Shown piece after piece: positions 22,730 to 30,662 of a DNA stretch of 45,815 nt; positions within the stretch are counted from its first letter, which is position 1; each line of letters begins with the position of its first letter. Under the pieces are notes generated by a model. The model worked only from the letters and a program-made list of their open reading frames with translations. It was not told the DNA's origin and did no database searches. Both the position numbers and the translations under genes were made by a program. This stretch comes from Inquilinus limosus (GTDB lineage Bacteria; Pseudomonadota; Alphaproteobacteria; DSM-16000; Inquilinaceae), in the NCBI RefSeq assembly GCF_002195995.1, contig NZ_NHON01000050.1, positions 1-45,815 on the forward strand, given 5' to 3'.

Positions 22730-22820
22730 TGTCATTGCCGGGCTTGACCCGGCAATCCAGGGGCCACCAAGAGCGGCTCTTGAAAGCCCCTGGATCCTTG
22801 GGTCAAGCCCGAGGATGACA
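22730..22820. repeat. Family D palindromic repeat, copy D2
   Basis: A 91-base element starting TGTCATTGCCGGGCTTGACC and ending GGGTCAAGCCCGAGGATGAC. Reverse complemented, it matches D1 (7190-7279) with only about three differences. It lies between the zinc-ribbon gene and the end of the patatin gene, which converge here. Confidence 0.92.
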
Positions 22821-22846
22821 GCTGAGAGTGGCGCGGACGCCCGTCC

Positions 22847-24007
22847 TCAGTCTTCGAGACGGTGCACGTCATGGATCAGGATGCCGGCGCCTTCCGGCGG
22901 CATCTCCATCCATTGCCGGCGCTTGAGGGTCCGCTTGGTGTCCTCGTAGCCGCTCTGCCAGTGCTCGCGCATCGAGGTGCCGGAGAATTCGTGGTCCTTG
23001 GCGTGGCCCTCATAGGCCTTCTGCTGGTAGATCAGGTGCAGGATGGTGATCTCCGGCAGATGCGCCAGCTCCTCCCGCAGCCGCCGCTCCTCGTCGCTCA
23101 GCGTCTCCGCCGGCGCCTTCGCCAGGGCCTGGGCCAGCCGCGTCTTCCACAGATGCAGCCGCTTGTAGAGGTCGGTCGTGTAGCGGGTGCGCGACGAGTA
23201 CATGATGTCCTTGTGCCGGGCCATCACGTCGTTCATGTCGCGCGGCAGCTGGCCCCGGGCGCTGAACAGGTCGACCTGGAACACCAGCGTGTTCAGCCCG
23301 CCATCCTGGTCCAGCAAATGCTGCAGCGGTGTGTTCGAGACGATGCCGCCGTCCCAGTAATGGTCGGTGCCGATCTTGACCATCGGCAGGGCCGGGGGCA
23401 GGGCGCCGCTGGCCATCACATGGTCCGGCCCGATCTCCTCCTCGGCGCTGTCGAAATAGGTGAAGTTGCCGGTCAGGACATTGACCGCCCCCACCGCGAA
23501 GCGCACCGGGCCGGCATTGATCCGGTCGAAATCCACCAGCTCGGCCAGGGTCTCGCGCAGCGGCGCGGTGTCGTAATGGCTGGTGGCGCTCTTCGCCCCG
23601 GCCAGGCTGAGCCAGGGGTTGACCGGATGCGGCGAGAAGAAGCCGGGCTGGCCCTGCACCATGGTCATCCAGGTGCTGGTGGCGTTGCGCATCTGGCGGA
23701 ACAGGTCGCCATCCGGCGTGTAGTGCCAGATCTTGCGCTCGGTGATCCGCTCCCAGAAGGCGCGCAGCCGCTCCAGCCGCCGCTCCGGCGGGTTGCCGGC
23801 GATGATCGCGGCGTTGATGGCGCCGATCGACACGCCCGACACCCAGTCCGGCTCGATCCCCGCCTCGTGCAGCGCCTGGTACACCCCGGCCTGGTAGGCG
23901 CCGAGGGCGCCGCCGCCCTGCAGCACCAGCGCGACGCGGTCGCAGCGCTCGGGCCGCCAACCCTGCACGGGGGCTTCATGCTGGGCAACGGGGCTCTTGG
24001 CATCCAT
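22847..24007 (-). CDS. Patatin-like phospholipase (with C-terminal DUF3734-type region)
   Basis: A 386-residue patatin. The oxyanion loop is VLQGGGALGAYQAGVYQAL (about 29-46), the nucleophile elbow GVSIG places Ser60, and the dyad aspartate is Asp219 in WDGGIVSNTPL. The catalytic set is intact, predicting a serine lipid acyl hydrolase. After the patatin domain, residues about 250-386 (HKDIMYSSRTRYTTDLYKRLHLWK ... IYQQKAYEGHAKDHEFSGTSMREHWQSGYED) match the DUF3734 extension common in proteobacterial patatins. It has no signal peptide, so it is cytoplasmic or membrane-associated. It converges on the zinc-ribbon gene and is divergent from the acetoacetate-decarboxylase-like gene. Confidence 0.95.
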   Translation of the reverse strand: MDAKSPVAQHEAPVQGWRPERCDRVALVLQGGGALGAYQAGVYQALHEAGIEPDWVSGVSIGAINAAIIAGNPPERRLERLRAFWERITERKIWHYTPDGDLFRQMRNATSTWMTMVQGQPGFFSPHPVNPWLSLAGAKSATSHYDTAPLRETLAELVDFDRINAGPVRFAVGAVNVLTGNFTYFDSAEEEIGPDHVMASGALPPALPMVKIGTDHYWDGGIVSNTPLQHLLDQDGGLNTLVFQVDLFSARGQLPRDMNDVMARHKDIMYSSRTRYTTDLYKRLHLWKTRLAQALAKAPAETLSDEERRLREELAHLPEITILHLIYQQKAYEGHAKDHEFSGTSMREHWQSGYEDTKRTLKRRQWMEMPPEGAGILIHDVHRLED

Positions 24008-24190
24008 GGCGGCCGGTCTCCTGCTCGCGGGGACGGCACGATAGGCCGGGATGGATGACGGGCTGATGACGTGAGGGCGCCTCCCGCCGCGATGTCACAT
24101 CACTGTCGGAATACTGTCGCGGGACCATCCGCGCTGCCCCTCTATGAACCGCTGCGGCCGGGTCGCGGCCGTTCGGTGAGAGGTGAGACC

Positions 24191-24940
24191 ATGCGGATCC
24201 AGGATGTCCTCCGTCTGCCGTCGATGCCCGCGGCAGGCCCCAGCTACCCGGCCGGGCCGTACCGCTTCGTCGACCGCGAATACATGATCATCACCTACGA
24301 GACCGACCCGCAGGTGGTGCGCGACCAGCTGCCGGAGCCGCTGGAGCCGCTGGAGCGGCCGCTGGTGCATTACGAATGGATCAAGATGCCGGACAGCTCG
24401 GGCTTCGGCAGCTACACCGAATCCGGCATGGTCATCCCCTGCAAGTTCCGCGGCGAGGAGATGAGCTTCGTCGCCCAGATGTATCTCGATGACGACCCGC
24501 CGATCGCCGCCGGCCGGGAGATCTGGGGCTTTCCGAAGAAATACGCCCATCCGAAGCTGCAGATCGTCAAGGACACGCTGACCGGCACCCTGTCCTATGC
24601 CGACCAGCTCGTGGCCATGGGCACCATGGGCTACAAGCACGAGAGCATGGCCGGCAACGGCGAGCGGACGATGGCGACGCTGTCGCGCACCCAGGTCAAC
24701 CTGAAGCTGATCCCGGGCGTCGACGGCCGGCCGGAGGTGTGCCAGCTGGTGGCCTACAACCTGGTCGACATCACGCCGAAGGGATCCTGGATCGGGCCGG
24801 CGCGGCTGCATCTGGTGCCGCATGTCAACGCGCCGGTGGCCGACCTGCCGGTGCGCCGGGTGATCGGCGCCCATCACCTCATCGCCGACCTGACGCTGCC
24901 CTATGGCCGGGTGCTGTACGACTACAACCGGCCCGACTGA
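24191..24940 (+). CDS. adc: Acetoacetate decarboxylase family protein
   Basis: A 249-residue protein of the ADC family, which decarboxylates acetoacetate to acetone through a lysine Schiff base. The catalytic region GREIWGFPKKYAHPKL has Lys116 next to Lys117, the pair known in the clostridial enzyme, and YTESGMVIPCKFRGEEMSFVAQMYLDDD precedes it. The C-terminal part has LHLVPHVNAPVADLPVRRVIGAHHLIADLTLPYGRVLYDY. Length equals that of known decarboxylases, so true activity is plausible. ATG 24191 has AGGTGAG 3-9 bases upstream; earlier starts lack one. No CoA-transferase gene is adjacent. Confidence 0.92.
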   Translation: MRIQDVLRLPSMPAAGPSYPAGPYRFVDREYMIITYETDPQVVRDQLPEPLEPLERPLVHYEWIKMPDSSGFGSYTESGMVIPCKFRGEEMSFVAQMYLDDDPPIAAGREIWGFPKKYAHPKLQIVKDTLTGTLSYADQLVAMGTMGYKHESMAGNGERTMATLSRTQVNLKLIPGVDGRPEVCQLVAYNLVDITPKGSWIGPARLHLVPHVNAPVADLPVRRVIGAHHLIADLTLPYGRVLYDYNRPD

Positions 24941-25017
24941 CCGGCCGCCGTCTCGGTCCGGCACGATCCGGCCCGCGATCCCGTTCTCATGGCATCCGTT
25001 CCGCGCTGGAGGATGCC

Positions 25018-25434
25018 ATGAAGAACGCCCCCTGGTTCACCCGCTTCGCCAGCCGGGTCGCGCGGCTGGCCGGCCATCCCGCCACCTTCGGCGTGGCGGC
25101 GGGGCTGATGGTGGTCTGGGCGGCGATCGGGCCGTTCGCCGGGTTTTCCGACGTCTGGCAGCTGACCGTAAACACCGGCACCACCATCGTCACCTTCCTG
25201 ATGGTGTTCCTGATCCAGAACACCCAGAACCGCGACAGCGCGGCGCTGCAGATCAAGATCGACGAGCTGATCCGGGCCACCGAGGTAGCGCGCAACGTGC
25301 TGCTGGACCTCGAGGAGCATTCCGAGGACGAGATCGGCGAGATCCGCAAGGAGTACCGGCGGCTGGCGGCCGAGGCCCGGGGCGAGCGGGAGCGCGACCG
25401 CAAGCACCAGCGCGAAAACCGCATGGAGACTTGA
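25018..25434 (+). CDS. Low-affinity iron permease family protein
   Basis: A 138-residue protein similar to the bacterial low-affinity iron permease family. Two membrane helices (ATFGVAAGLMVVWAAIGPFAG and LTVNTGTTIVTFLMVFLIQNTQNRD) are followed by the conserved SAALQIKIDELIRATEVARNVLLDLEEHSEDEIGEI segment and a charged coiled-coil tail. The QNTQNRDSAALQIKIDEL motif is diagnostic of the family. The name comes from yeast Fet4; metal transport by the short bacterial forms is not proven. GGAGG lies 6 bases before ATG 25018. Confidence 0.9.
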   Translation: MKNAPWFTRFASRVARLAGHPATFGVAAGLMVVWAAIGPFAGFSDVWQLTVNTGTTIVTFLMVFLIQNTQNRDSAALQIKIDELIRATEVARNVLLDLEEHSEDEIGEIRKEYRRLAAEARGERERDRKHQRENRMET

Positions 25435-25505
25435 TGCCGGGAGAGAGCAGGGTCGCGCTCCGACGGGCCCGCGATGACGCGACGGGCCGGTCTAGGATGA
25501 CGACC

Positions 25506-25856
25506 ATGCACGACATCGACACCTCCCGGGCGGCCGCCGAGCCGGTTCCGGCCGGGACGCTCTGGCAGCGCACCGACCCGGACTCGCGTCGCCGCATCGC
25601 CAGCTTCGGCATGCGCTTCGGCACCGTGCTGGCGCTGCTGGCCCTGATCGCGCTGCCGGGCAGGCGGTCGCTGGCCGACATGCTGGCGCTGCTGCAGATG
25701 GTGATGTTCCTGTCCGCGATCTGGACCGCGCTGTTCGCCTGGGCCGCGCGCGAGGCGCCGCAGCCCGGCCGCCTGAACCTGCGGGACGAGGCCCTGGCCT
25801 TCACCGCCCTGTTCCTGGCGGTGAGGATCCTGCGGACGGCGGTGCTGGGGGTGTGA
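25506..25856 (+). CDS. Two-helix membrane protein of unknown function
   Basis: A 116-residue protein. After a polar N-terminus (MHDIDTSRAAAEPVPAG) and a conserved-looking RTDPDSRRRIASFGMRFG, there are two to three hydrophobic segments: TVLALLALIALPG, LLQMVMFLSAIWTALFAWAA and ALAFTALFLAVRILRTAVLGV. AGGA precedes ATG 25506; ATG 25497 is an alternative. It follows the iron-permease-family gene by about 70 bases and may share its transcript. No family is recognised. Confidence 0.65.
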   Translation: MHDIDTSRAAAEPVPAGTLWQRTDPDSRRRIASFGMRFGTVLALLALIALPGRRSLADMLALLQMVMFLSAIWTALFAWAAREAPQPGRLNLRDEALAFTALFLAVRILRTAVLGV

Positions 25857-25874
25857 GCTGGGCTGGGCCGTCTA

Positions 25875-25978
25875 CCCCACACCGTCATTGCGAGGAGGCG
25901 AAGCCGACGAAGCAATCCAGGGGCCGGTTCGAACTGGCCCCTGGATTGCTTCGCTACGCTCGCAATGACGGTGTGGGG
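25875..25978. repeat. Family B palindromic repeat, copy B1
   Basis: A 104-base element with perfect 20-base terminal inverted repeats, CCCCACACCGTCATTGCGAG and CTCGCAATGACGGTGTGGGG. The core is GAAGCAATCCAGGGGCC / GGCCCCTGGATTGCTTC. It lies between convergent genes, where it could act as a bidirectional transcription end. Confidence 0.93.
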
Positions 25979-25995
25979 AAGGGGAGAGCGATCGC

Positions 25996-26985
25996 TTACC
26001 CCGCCTCCGCCAGTCGCTCCCGGCCATGCGGCGCCGACAGGTCGAGCAGCGGGCCCTTCGGCACGATGCCGGTCGGGTTGATGGTGCGGTGGCTCTCGTA
26101 GTAGTGGCGCTTGATATGCGTCATCTCGATCGTCGCGGCCACATGCGGGCGCTGCGCGATCTCGCGGGTGAAGCCCCACAGCGCCGGGTATTCGTGCAGC
26201 GGCCGCAGGTTGCACTTGAAGTGGCCGTGATAGACCGGGTCGAAGCGCAAGAGGGTGGTGAACAGCCGGATGTCGGCCTCGGTCAGCCGGTCGCCGACCA
26301 GCCAGCGATGCGCCGACAGATGCGCCTCCAGCCGGTCCAGCATCTCGAACAGCCGGGTCACCGCCTCCTCATAGGCCGCCTGCTCGGTGGCGAAGCCGGC
26401 CTTGTAGACGCCGTTGTTCACCCGGTCATAGACCTCGGCGTTGATGGCGTCGATCTCGGGCAGAAGGGCGGCCGGCGACAGGTCGACCGACCGGTCGCCC
26501 CACTCGTCGAACGCCGAGTTCAGCATCCGGATGATCTCGGCCGATTCGTTGTTCACGATCGTGCCGGTCTTCTTGTCCCACAGCACCGGCACCGTGACCC
26601 GGCCGGTGTAGTCCGGCTTGGCCAGGGTGTAGACCTCGTGCAGCGCCGCACGGCCGTTGACCCGGTCGCCGGTCGCGCCGGGCGAGCGAACGCCGGTGCG
26701 GATGTCGGCGAAGGTCCAGCCCTGGTCGCCCATGAACGGGTCGACCGCGTCGACCGAGATCACGTCCTCCAGCCCCTTCAACGCCCGCACGATCAGGGTG
26801 CGGTGCGCCCAGGGGCAGGCATAGCAGACATAGAGGTGGTAGCGGCCGGGCTCGGCCTTGAAGCCGGAGCTGCCATCGGCCGTCACATGGTCACGGAAGT
26901 GGCTTTCCTGCCGCACGAAGCGCCCGCCGGTCGATTTGGTGTCGTACCACTGGTCGGCCCAGCGGCCCTCGATCAGCAGGCCCAT
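25996..26985 (-). CDS. yqjG: Glutathionyl-hydroquinone reductase (xi-class glutathione transferase)
   Basis: A 329-residue glutathione transferase of the xi/ECM4 type. The active-site cysteine is Cys57 in YACPWAHRTLIVRALKG. Further family features are the N-terminal FRDHVTADGSSGFKAEPGRYHLYV, VPVLWDKKTGTIVNNESAEIIRML (glutathione-binding Glu-Ser) and, in the helical domain, NNGVYKAGFATEQAAYEEAV, LVGDRLTEADIRLFTTLLRFDPVYHGHFKCN and TIEMTHIKRHYYESHRTINPTGIVPKGP. It reduces glutathionyl-hydroquinones with glutathione. AGGAGG lies 5 bases upstream of ATG 26985. The quinone-related WrbA gene lies just beyond the B2/C2 repeat. Confidence 0.95.
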   Translation of the reverse strand: MGLLIEGRWADQWYDTKSTGGRFVRQESHFRDHVTADGSSGFKAEPGRYHLYVCYACPWAHRTLIVRALKGLEDVISVDAVDPFMGDQGWTFADIRTGVRSPGATGDRVNGRAALHEVYTLAKPDYTGRVTVPVLWDKKTGTIVNNESAEIIRMLNSAFDEWGDRSVDLSPAALLPEIDAINAEVYDRVNNGVYKAGFATEQAAYEEAVTRLFEMLDRLEAHLSAHRWLVGDRLTEADIRLFTTLLRFDPVYHGHFKCNLRPLHEYPALWGFTREIAQRPHVAATIEMTHIKRHYYESHRTINPTGIVPKGPLLDLSAPHGRERLAEAG

Positions 26986-27056
26986 CGCATCCTCCTGGCA
27001 GAACTCTGCGGCGGCATTATGCCATTGATATCGCTGGCAGCGGAAAGAGTGCTGTC

Positions 27057-27239
27057 GCGTTACCTCTCCCACCTGCGAGGCCTTTTCACAACGCTTGATC
27101 CCTCGCCGTCATTGCGAGGCGGCGAAGCCGACGAAGCAATCCAGGGGCCGGTGCGCACTGGCCCTGGATTGCTTCGCTGCGCTCGCAATGACGGTGTGGG
27201 GAATTCCGAAAAGGTCTCGCTTGCGGGAGAGGTAATGCG
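27057..27239. repeat. Family C repeat C2, split by a family B repeat
   Basis: GCGTTACCTCTCCC (27057-27070) and GGGAGAGGTAATGC (27225-27238) are the two ends of a family C element like C1 (34590-34729), with one mismatch between arms. Between them sits B2. The arrangement looks like a B element inserted into an older C element. Confidence 0.75.
27106..27194. repeat. Family B palindromic repeat, copy B2
   Basis: An 89-base palindrome with ends CCGTCATTGCGAG and CTCGCAATGACGG. It differs from B3 (36371-36460) by about two substitutions and one missing base, and the similarity extends into the right flank (GGGAATTCCGAA). Confidence 0.93.
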
Positions 27240-27244
27240 CGCCC

Positions 27245-27844
27245 TTAGCCGGCCAGCTTGCCGGCGATCTTCGTCACATGCGCGCCCTGGAAGCGGGCGC
27301 CGGCGAGCTCGTTGGCGCTCGGCTGGCGCTGGCCCTGGCCGCCGGCGATGGTGGTGGCGCCGTAGGGCGACCCGCCGGTGATCTCGTCCAGCGTCATCTG
27401 GCCCTGGAAGGAGTAGGGCAGGCCCACCACCACCATGCCCTGGTGCAGCAGGAAGGTGTGGAAGCTGAGGATCGTCGCCTCCTGGCCGCCATGCTGGGTC
27501 GCGGTCGAGGCGAAGACGCTGCCGACCTTGCCGATCAGCGCGCCCTTCATCCACAGGCCGCCGGCCTGGTCGAGGAAGTTGCGCATCTGCGCCGCCATCA
27601 TGCCGAAGCGGGTCGGCACGCCGAAGATCACGGCGTCGTAGTCGGCCAGCTCGTCGATGGTGGCGATCGGCGCCGCCTGGTCGAGCTTGAAGTGGTTGTC
27701 GCGGGCGACCGCTTCCGGCACCAGCTCGGGCACGCGCTTGATGGTCGGCTCGCCGCCGGCCTCGCGGACGCCCTCGGCCACCGCGGTGGCCATGGTCTCG
27801 ATATGGCCGTAGGAGCTGTAGTAGAGGACCAGGACCTTCGTCAT
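27245..27844 (-). CDS. wrbA: NAD(P)H:quinone oxidoreductase, WrbA type
   Basis: A 199-residue flavodoxin-fold enzyme that reduces quinones by two electrons with FMN. The phosphate-binding loop is in [19 protein letters not shown]. The family segments [57 protein letters not shown] and [40 protein letters not shown] are almost canonical. It protects against quinone redox cycling, fitting with the glutathionyl-hydroquinone reductase gene on the same strand. Confidence 0.97.
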   Translation of the reverse strand: MTKVLVLYYSSYGHIETMATAVAEGVREAGGEPTIKRVPELVPEAVARDNHFKLDQAAPIATIDELADYDAVIFGVPTRFGMMAAQMRNFLDQAGGLWMKGALIGKVGSVFASTATQHGGQEATILSFHTFLLHQGMVVVGLPYSFQGQMTLDEITGGSPYGATTIAGGQGQRQPSANELAGARFQGAHVTKIAGKLAG

Positions 27845-27906
27845 CGCATCGTTTCCCTTTGCGGACACGCCATCGGCATTGCCCGGCAAAGGTAACCCCG
27901 GCGGAG

Positions 27907-27924
27907 CGCCGGGATAACCCGGCG
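27907..27924 (-). terminator. GC-rich hairpin between the MFS gene and wrbA
   Basis: CGCCGGG-ATAA-CCCGGCG is a perfect 7-base-pair stem with a 4-base loop, 58 bases after the MFS stop on the minus strand. No U-run follows, so it is at most a weak terminator or an RNA-stabilising stem. Confidence 0.35.
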
Positions 27925-27981
27925 ATCCGGCACAGGATTGTTTCCTGAAACGAGACGATCGAACCCGATCGTGCCCCGCGG

Positions 27982-29163
27982 TCAGGCCGCCTGGGTCGCC
28001 GCCGCATCCGCCGCCTGGCGTCGCGCGGTGGCCGCCAGGAGGACGAGGGCGATCGCCGCCGATAGGGCGCCGATCCAGCCGAGGGCGGGGACGCCGCCAT
28101 GGTCGAGGGCCGCGGCCCCGAGCGCCGAGCCGAAGGCGATGCCGGCATAGAGCGCCGAGGAGTTCAGCGACGCCGCGATCATCCCGACCTCCGGCGCCAG
28201 CCGGATCAGCCGCGTCGTCTGCGCCGGGTGGAAGGCCCAGCCGGCGACGGCCCAGACCAGCATCAGCGGCGCGATGGCGAACAACGCCTGGCCGCTCGGC
28301 AGGCTGGTGGCGGCGCCCAGCCCGGCCAGCGCCAGGGCCAGGAAGGCGAGGGCGGCGAGCTGCAGCCGCACCGGGCCGATCCGGTCGGTCAGCTGGCCGC
28401 CGACGAAATTGCCGATGGCGGAGCCGATGCCGAACAGGAACAGCACCGCGCTGACCCCGTCCGGGCCGATCCCGGCCGTCTGCTCCAGATAGGGGGCGAT
28501 GAAGGTGTAGAGAACGAAGGCGGCCGCGATCCAGAAGAAGGTCACGGTCAGGGCCTGCAGCACGGCGGGCCGGCGGGCCACGGCCAGGCGCTCGGCCATC
28601 GTCGAGGCGCCGAGCGGCAGCCTGGCCGGCAGGCCGAAGCGCAGCCCCGCCACCCCGGCCAGGCCGAGCACGGCGACGATGACGAAGGTCGCGCGCCAGT
28701 CGGCATGGGCGCCGATCCAGGCGCCGAGCGGCACGCCGAGCGCGGTGGCGATGGTCATGCCGCTGGTCACCGCGGCGATCGCGCGGCCGCGATGGTCGGG
28801 CGGCACCAGGGAGGCGGCGACGGCGTAGGCGGTGGGCATGAACAGACCGGCGCTCAGCGCCAGCAGCACCCGGGCGGCGACCAGCTGCCACAGGCTCTGG
28901 GCCCCCGCCGCCAGCAGGTTGGAGACGGCGAAGGCCAGCAGCGCGGCCACCAGCAGCCGGCGGCGGTCGAGGCCGCCGCACAGCGCCGACAGGATCGGCG
29001 AGCCGACGGCATAGGCGAGGGCGAAGATGGTGATCAGCTGCCCCGCCGTAGCGACGGAGCTGTGGAAATCCGCGGCGATCGCGGGCAGCAGCCCGGCGAT
29101 CATCAGGCCTTCGGTGCCGATGGCGAAAGCGCCGATCGCGAGCCAGACCAGGGAGGCGGGCAT
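27982..29163 (-). CDS. MFS exporter, drug-resistance type
   Basis: A 393-residue transporter with twelve predicted helices. Motif A-like [25 protein letters not shown] lies between helices 2 and 3. Motif C-like [18 protein letters not shown] lies in helix 5, as in DHA1 exporters, and the N-terminus [47 protein letters not shown] is typical of the AraJ/chloramphenicol-efflux group. I chose ATG 29163 rather than TTG 29178, which lies in the operator. It is divergent from an ArsR gene, with two palindromic operators between them, so expression is probably repressed until an effector appears. Confidence 0.93.
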   Translation of the reverse strand: MPASLVWLAIGAFAIGTEGLMIAGLLPAIAADFHSSVATAGQLITIFALAYAVGSPILSALCGGLDRRRLLVAALLAFAVSNLLAAGAQSLWQLVAARVLLALSAGLFMPTAYAVAASLVPPDHRGRAIAAVTSGMTIATALGVPLGAWIGAHADWRATFVIVAVLGLAGVAGLRFGLPARLPLGASTMAERLAVARRPAVLQALTVTFFWIAAAFVLYTFIAPYLEQTAGIGPDGVSAVLFLFGIGSAIGNFVGGQLTDRIGPVRLQLAALAFLALALAGLGAATSLPSGQALFAIAPLMLVWAVAGWAFHPAQTTRLIRLAPEVGMIAASLNSSALYAGIAFGSALGAAALDHGGVPALGWIGALSAAIALVLLAATARRQAADAAATQAA

Positions 29164-29175
29164 CGGGTGATGTTC

Positions 29176-29197
29176 CAATGTTCAATGATTATTGAAC
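29176..29197. promoter_or_regulatory. Operator O1 for the ArsR regulator, next to the MFS start
   Basis: GTTCAATGATTATTGAAC (29180-29197) has 7-base arms GTTCAAT/ATTGAAC. With four flanking bases (CAAT) it is identical, in reverse complement, to O2 at 29234-29255. It lies 13 bases before the MFS start, where a bound repressor would block transcription. Confidence 0.85.
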
Positions 29198-29233
29198 CAT
29201 ACTCCTTCGCGCCGTTCCGGCGTCAAGCAGATT

Positions 29234-29255
29234 GTTCAATAATCATTGAACATTG
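29234..29255. promoter_or_regulatory. Operator O2 for the ArsR regulator
   Basis: GTTCAATAATCATTGAAC (29234-29251), followed by ATTG, is the exact reverse complement of O1 over 22 bases. It lies 33 bases before the ArsR start, suggesting autorepression. O1 and O2 dyad centres are about 54 bases apart, roughly five helical turns. Confidence 0.85.
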
Positions 29256-29287
29256 AAACGGGCCGGCGGATCGACTAGCTTCGCGCC

Positions 29288-29617
29288 ATGCGCCCGCCGT
29301 TCCAGCCCGACCGCGACCAGCTCGACCTCGTCACCATCCTCGCCGCGCTCAGCGACCCGACGCGGCTCGGCATCGTCGCCACCCTGGCGGATGTGGGCGA
29401 GGTCTCCTGCCGCATCTTCGGCGACGGGGGAAACAAGACCGCGCTGTCCTACCACTACGCCAAGCTGCGCGAGGCCGGCGTCACCTGGACCCGGATCGAC
29501 GGGACGCAGCGCTTCATCTCGCTGCGGCGCGAGGATCTCGACGCCAAGTTCCCGGGCCTGCTGGATTCGATCGTGACAAATGCGCGCAGGGTGAAGGCCG
29601 CCGAGGCCCTGTCATAG
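29288..29617 (+). CDS. ArsR-family transcriptional repressor
   Basis: A 109-residue winged helix-turn-helix protein: LDLVTILAALSDPTRLGIVATLADVGEVSCRIF, then the recognition region NKTALSYHYAKLREAGVTWTRIDGTQRFISLRREDLDAKFPGLL. It lacks the metal-binding CxCxxC of arsenic sensors and has a single cysteine (SCRIF), so it may sense an organic effector or oxidant. It is divergent from the MFS exporter and flanked by two matching palindromes, which makes it their likely repressor. Confidence 0.92.
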   Translation: MRPPFQPDRDQLDLVTILAALSDPTRLGIVATLADVGEVSCRIFGDGGNKTALSYHYAKLREAGVTWTRIDGTQRFISLRREDLDAKFPGLLDSIVTNARRVKAAEALS

Positions 29618-29640
29618 CGTTGCCGCGGTCGCCGAACCCA

Positions 29641-29733
29641 TGCGTTCCCGGCAACTTTCGGTTACCAATCAGTAATTTCACGTCCCGCACCTGTGCAGTT
29701 ATGGTGCGGGCGTCGTCAAGGCTCGGGAACGCA
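29641..29733 (+). ncRNA. Possible structured RNA upstream of the glycosyltransferase-like gene
   Basis: TGCGTTCCCG (29641-29650) pairs perfectly with CGGGAACGCA (29724-29733). Within it CCCGCACC (29684-29691) pairs perfectly with GGTGCGGG (29703-29710). The nested stems give a 93-base fold about 80 bases before ATG 29814. It could be a leader element or small RNA; no known class is recognised. Confidence 0.4.
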
Positions 29734-29813
29734 GCGGCCCCCCGCGTGTTTCGAGCCCCAAGAGCCAGCGCAATCCCCAGATGGTGACGCCCTTGCGTCG
29801 TCCGAGTGAGCCC

Positions 29814-30662
29814 ATGCGGACATTCTCCGTCGTCACGACCTGTCACGCCGCCGGCTATGCCGAATACGGCCGCCGCATGATCGAGACCTTCGATCGGCAC
29901 TGGCCGGACGAGATCCCCCTGATCCTCTACCGCGAAGGCTTCCAGCCGAAGGTGCCGAGCGACCGCGTCGTCGTGCGCGACCTGATCGAGAGCTGCCCGG
30001 ACCTGGTCGCGTTCAAGCGGCGCCATGCCGACAACCCGCTGGCGCATGGCCAGACCCAGCGCTACCGCTTCAAGCTGCAGCGCAACCCCTACAAGAACCG
30101 GATCAAGCTGGGCGAGCGCAACTGGGGCTCCGGCTTCCGCTGGGACGCGGTGCGCTTCGCCCACAAGGCCTTCGCCATCTTCCATGCCGCGAAGACCGCC
30201 GACACCGACGTGCTGATCTGGGTCGACGCCGACAGCCTGTTCTTTGCCGCGCCGCACTGGGACGAGCTGGAGAGCTTCGTCCCGCCGGACTGCTTCGTCG
30301 GCTGCCTGCAGCGGCCGACCTACACCGAATGCGGCTTCCTGGCCTACAACCTGCGCCACCCGGCGACGCAGGAGATGCTGGCGGCGTTCGAGCGGCTGTA
30401 CACCGAGGACGGGCTGTTCCGGGAGTACGAGTTCCACGACGCCTATCTGTTCGACGTGGTCCGCCGCCAGATCGAGCAGGCCGGCCACCGGTCGCACGAC
30501 ATCGCCGAGGGCATCGGCGCCCGGGCCAAGCATGTGCTGATCAATTCGGGCCTCGGCCGCTTCATGGACCACGTCAAGGGCGGCCGCAAGGATGCCGGCC
30601 ACAGCCCGCGCGGCGACCTCGTGGTCGACCGCCGCGAGGCCTACTGGGCCAATTCCGCTTAA
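29814..30662 (+). CDS. Glycosyltransferase-like (GT-A fold) protein
   Basis: A 282-residue protein beginning with the strand MRTFSVVTTCHAAGYAEYGRRMIETF, typical of nucleotide-sugar binding, with a metal-binding DxD-like motif WVDADSLFF (Asp138-Asp140). GFLAYNLRHPATQEMLAAFERLY and EFHDAYLFDVVRRQIE lie in the C-terminal part, as in hypothetical sugar transferases of this type. It has no membrane helix. The donor and acceptor are unknown, and no polysaccharide genes are adjacent. ATG 29814 is favoured; ATG 29781 would add 11 residues. Its TAA stop shares TTAA with the convergent MFS gene. Confidence 0.72.
   Translation: MRTFSVVTTCHAAGYAEYGRRMIETFDRHWPDEIPLILYREGFQPKVPSDRVVVRDLIESCPDLVAFKRRHADNPLAHGQTQRYRFKLQRNPYKNRIKLGERNWGSGFRWDAVRFAHKAFAIFHAAKTADTDVLIWVDADSLFFAAPHWDELESFVPPDCFVGCLQRPTYTECGFLAYNLRHPATQEMLAAFERLYTEDGLFREYEFHDAYLFDVVRRQIEQAGHRSHDIAEGIGARAKHVLINSGLGRFMDHVKGGRKDAGHSPRGDLVVDRREAYWANSA

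Noticed and set aside
22621-22820. Closely spaced repeats that could suggest a CRISPR array
   Set aside because: Two different palindromic families, one copy each, with no direct repeats of constant length and no regular spacers; no cas genes are nearby.
29288-29617. Arsenic-resistance operon
   Set aside because: The ArsR-family protein lacks the CxCxxC metal site, and the divergent transporter is a drug-type MFS protein. No arsB, arsC or acr3 gene is present.
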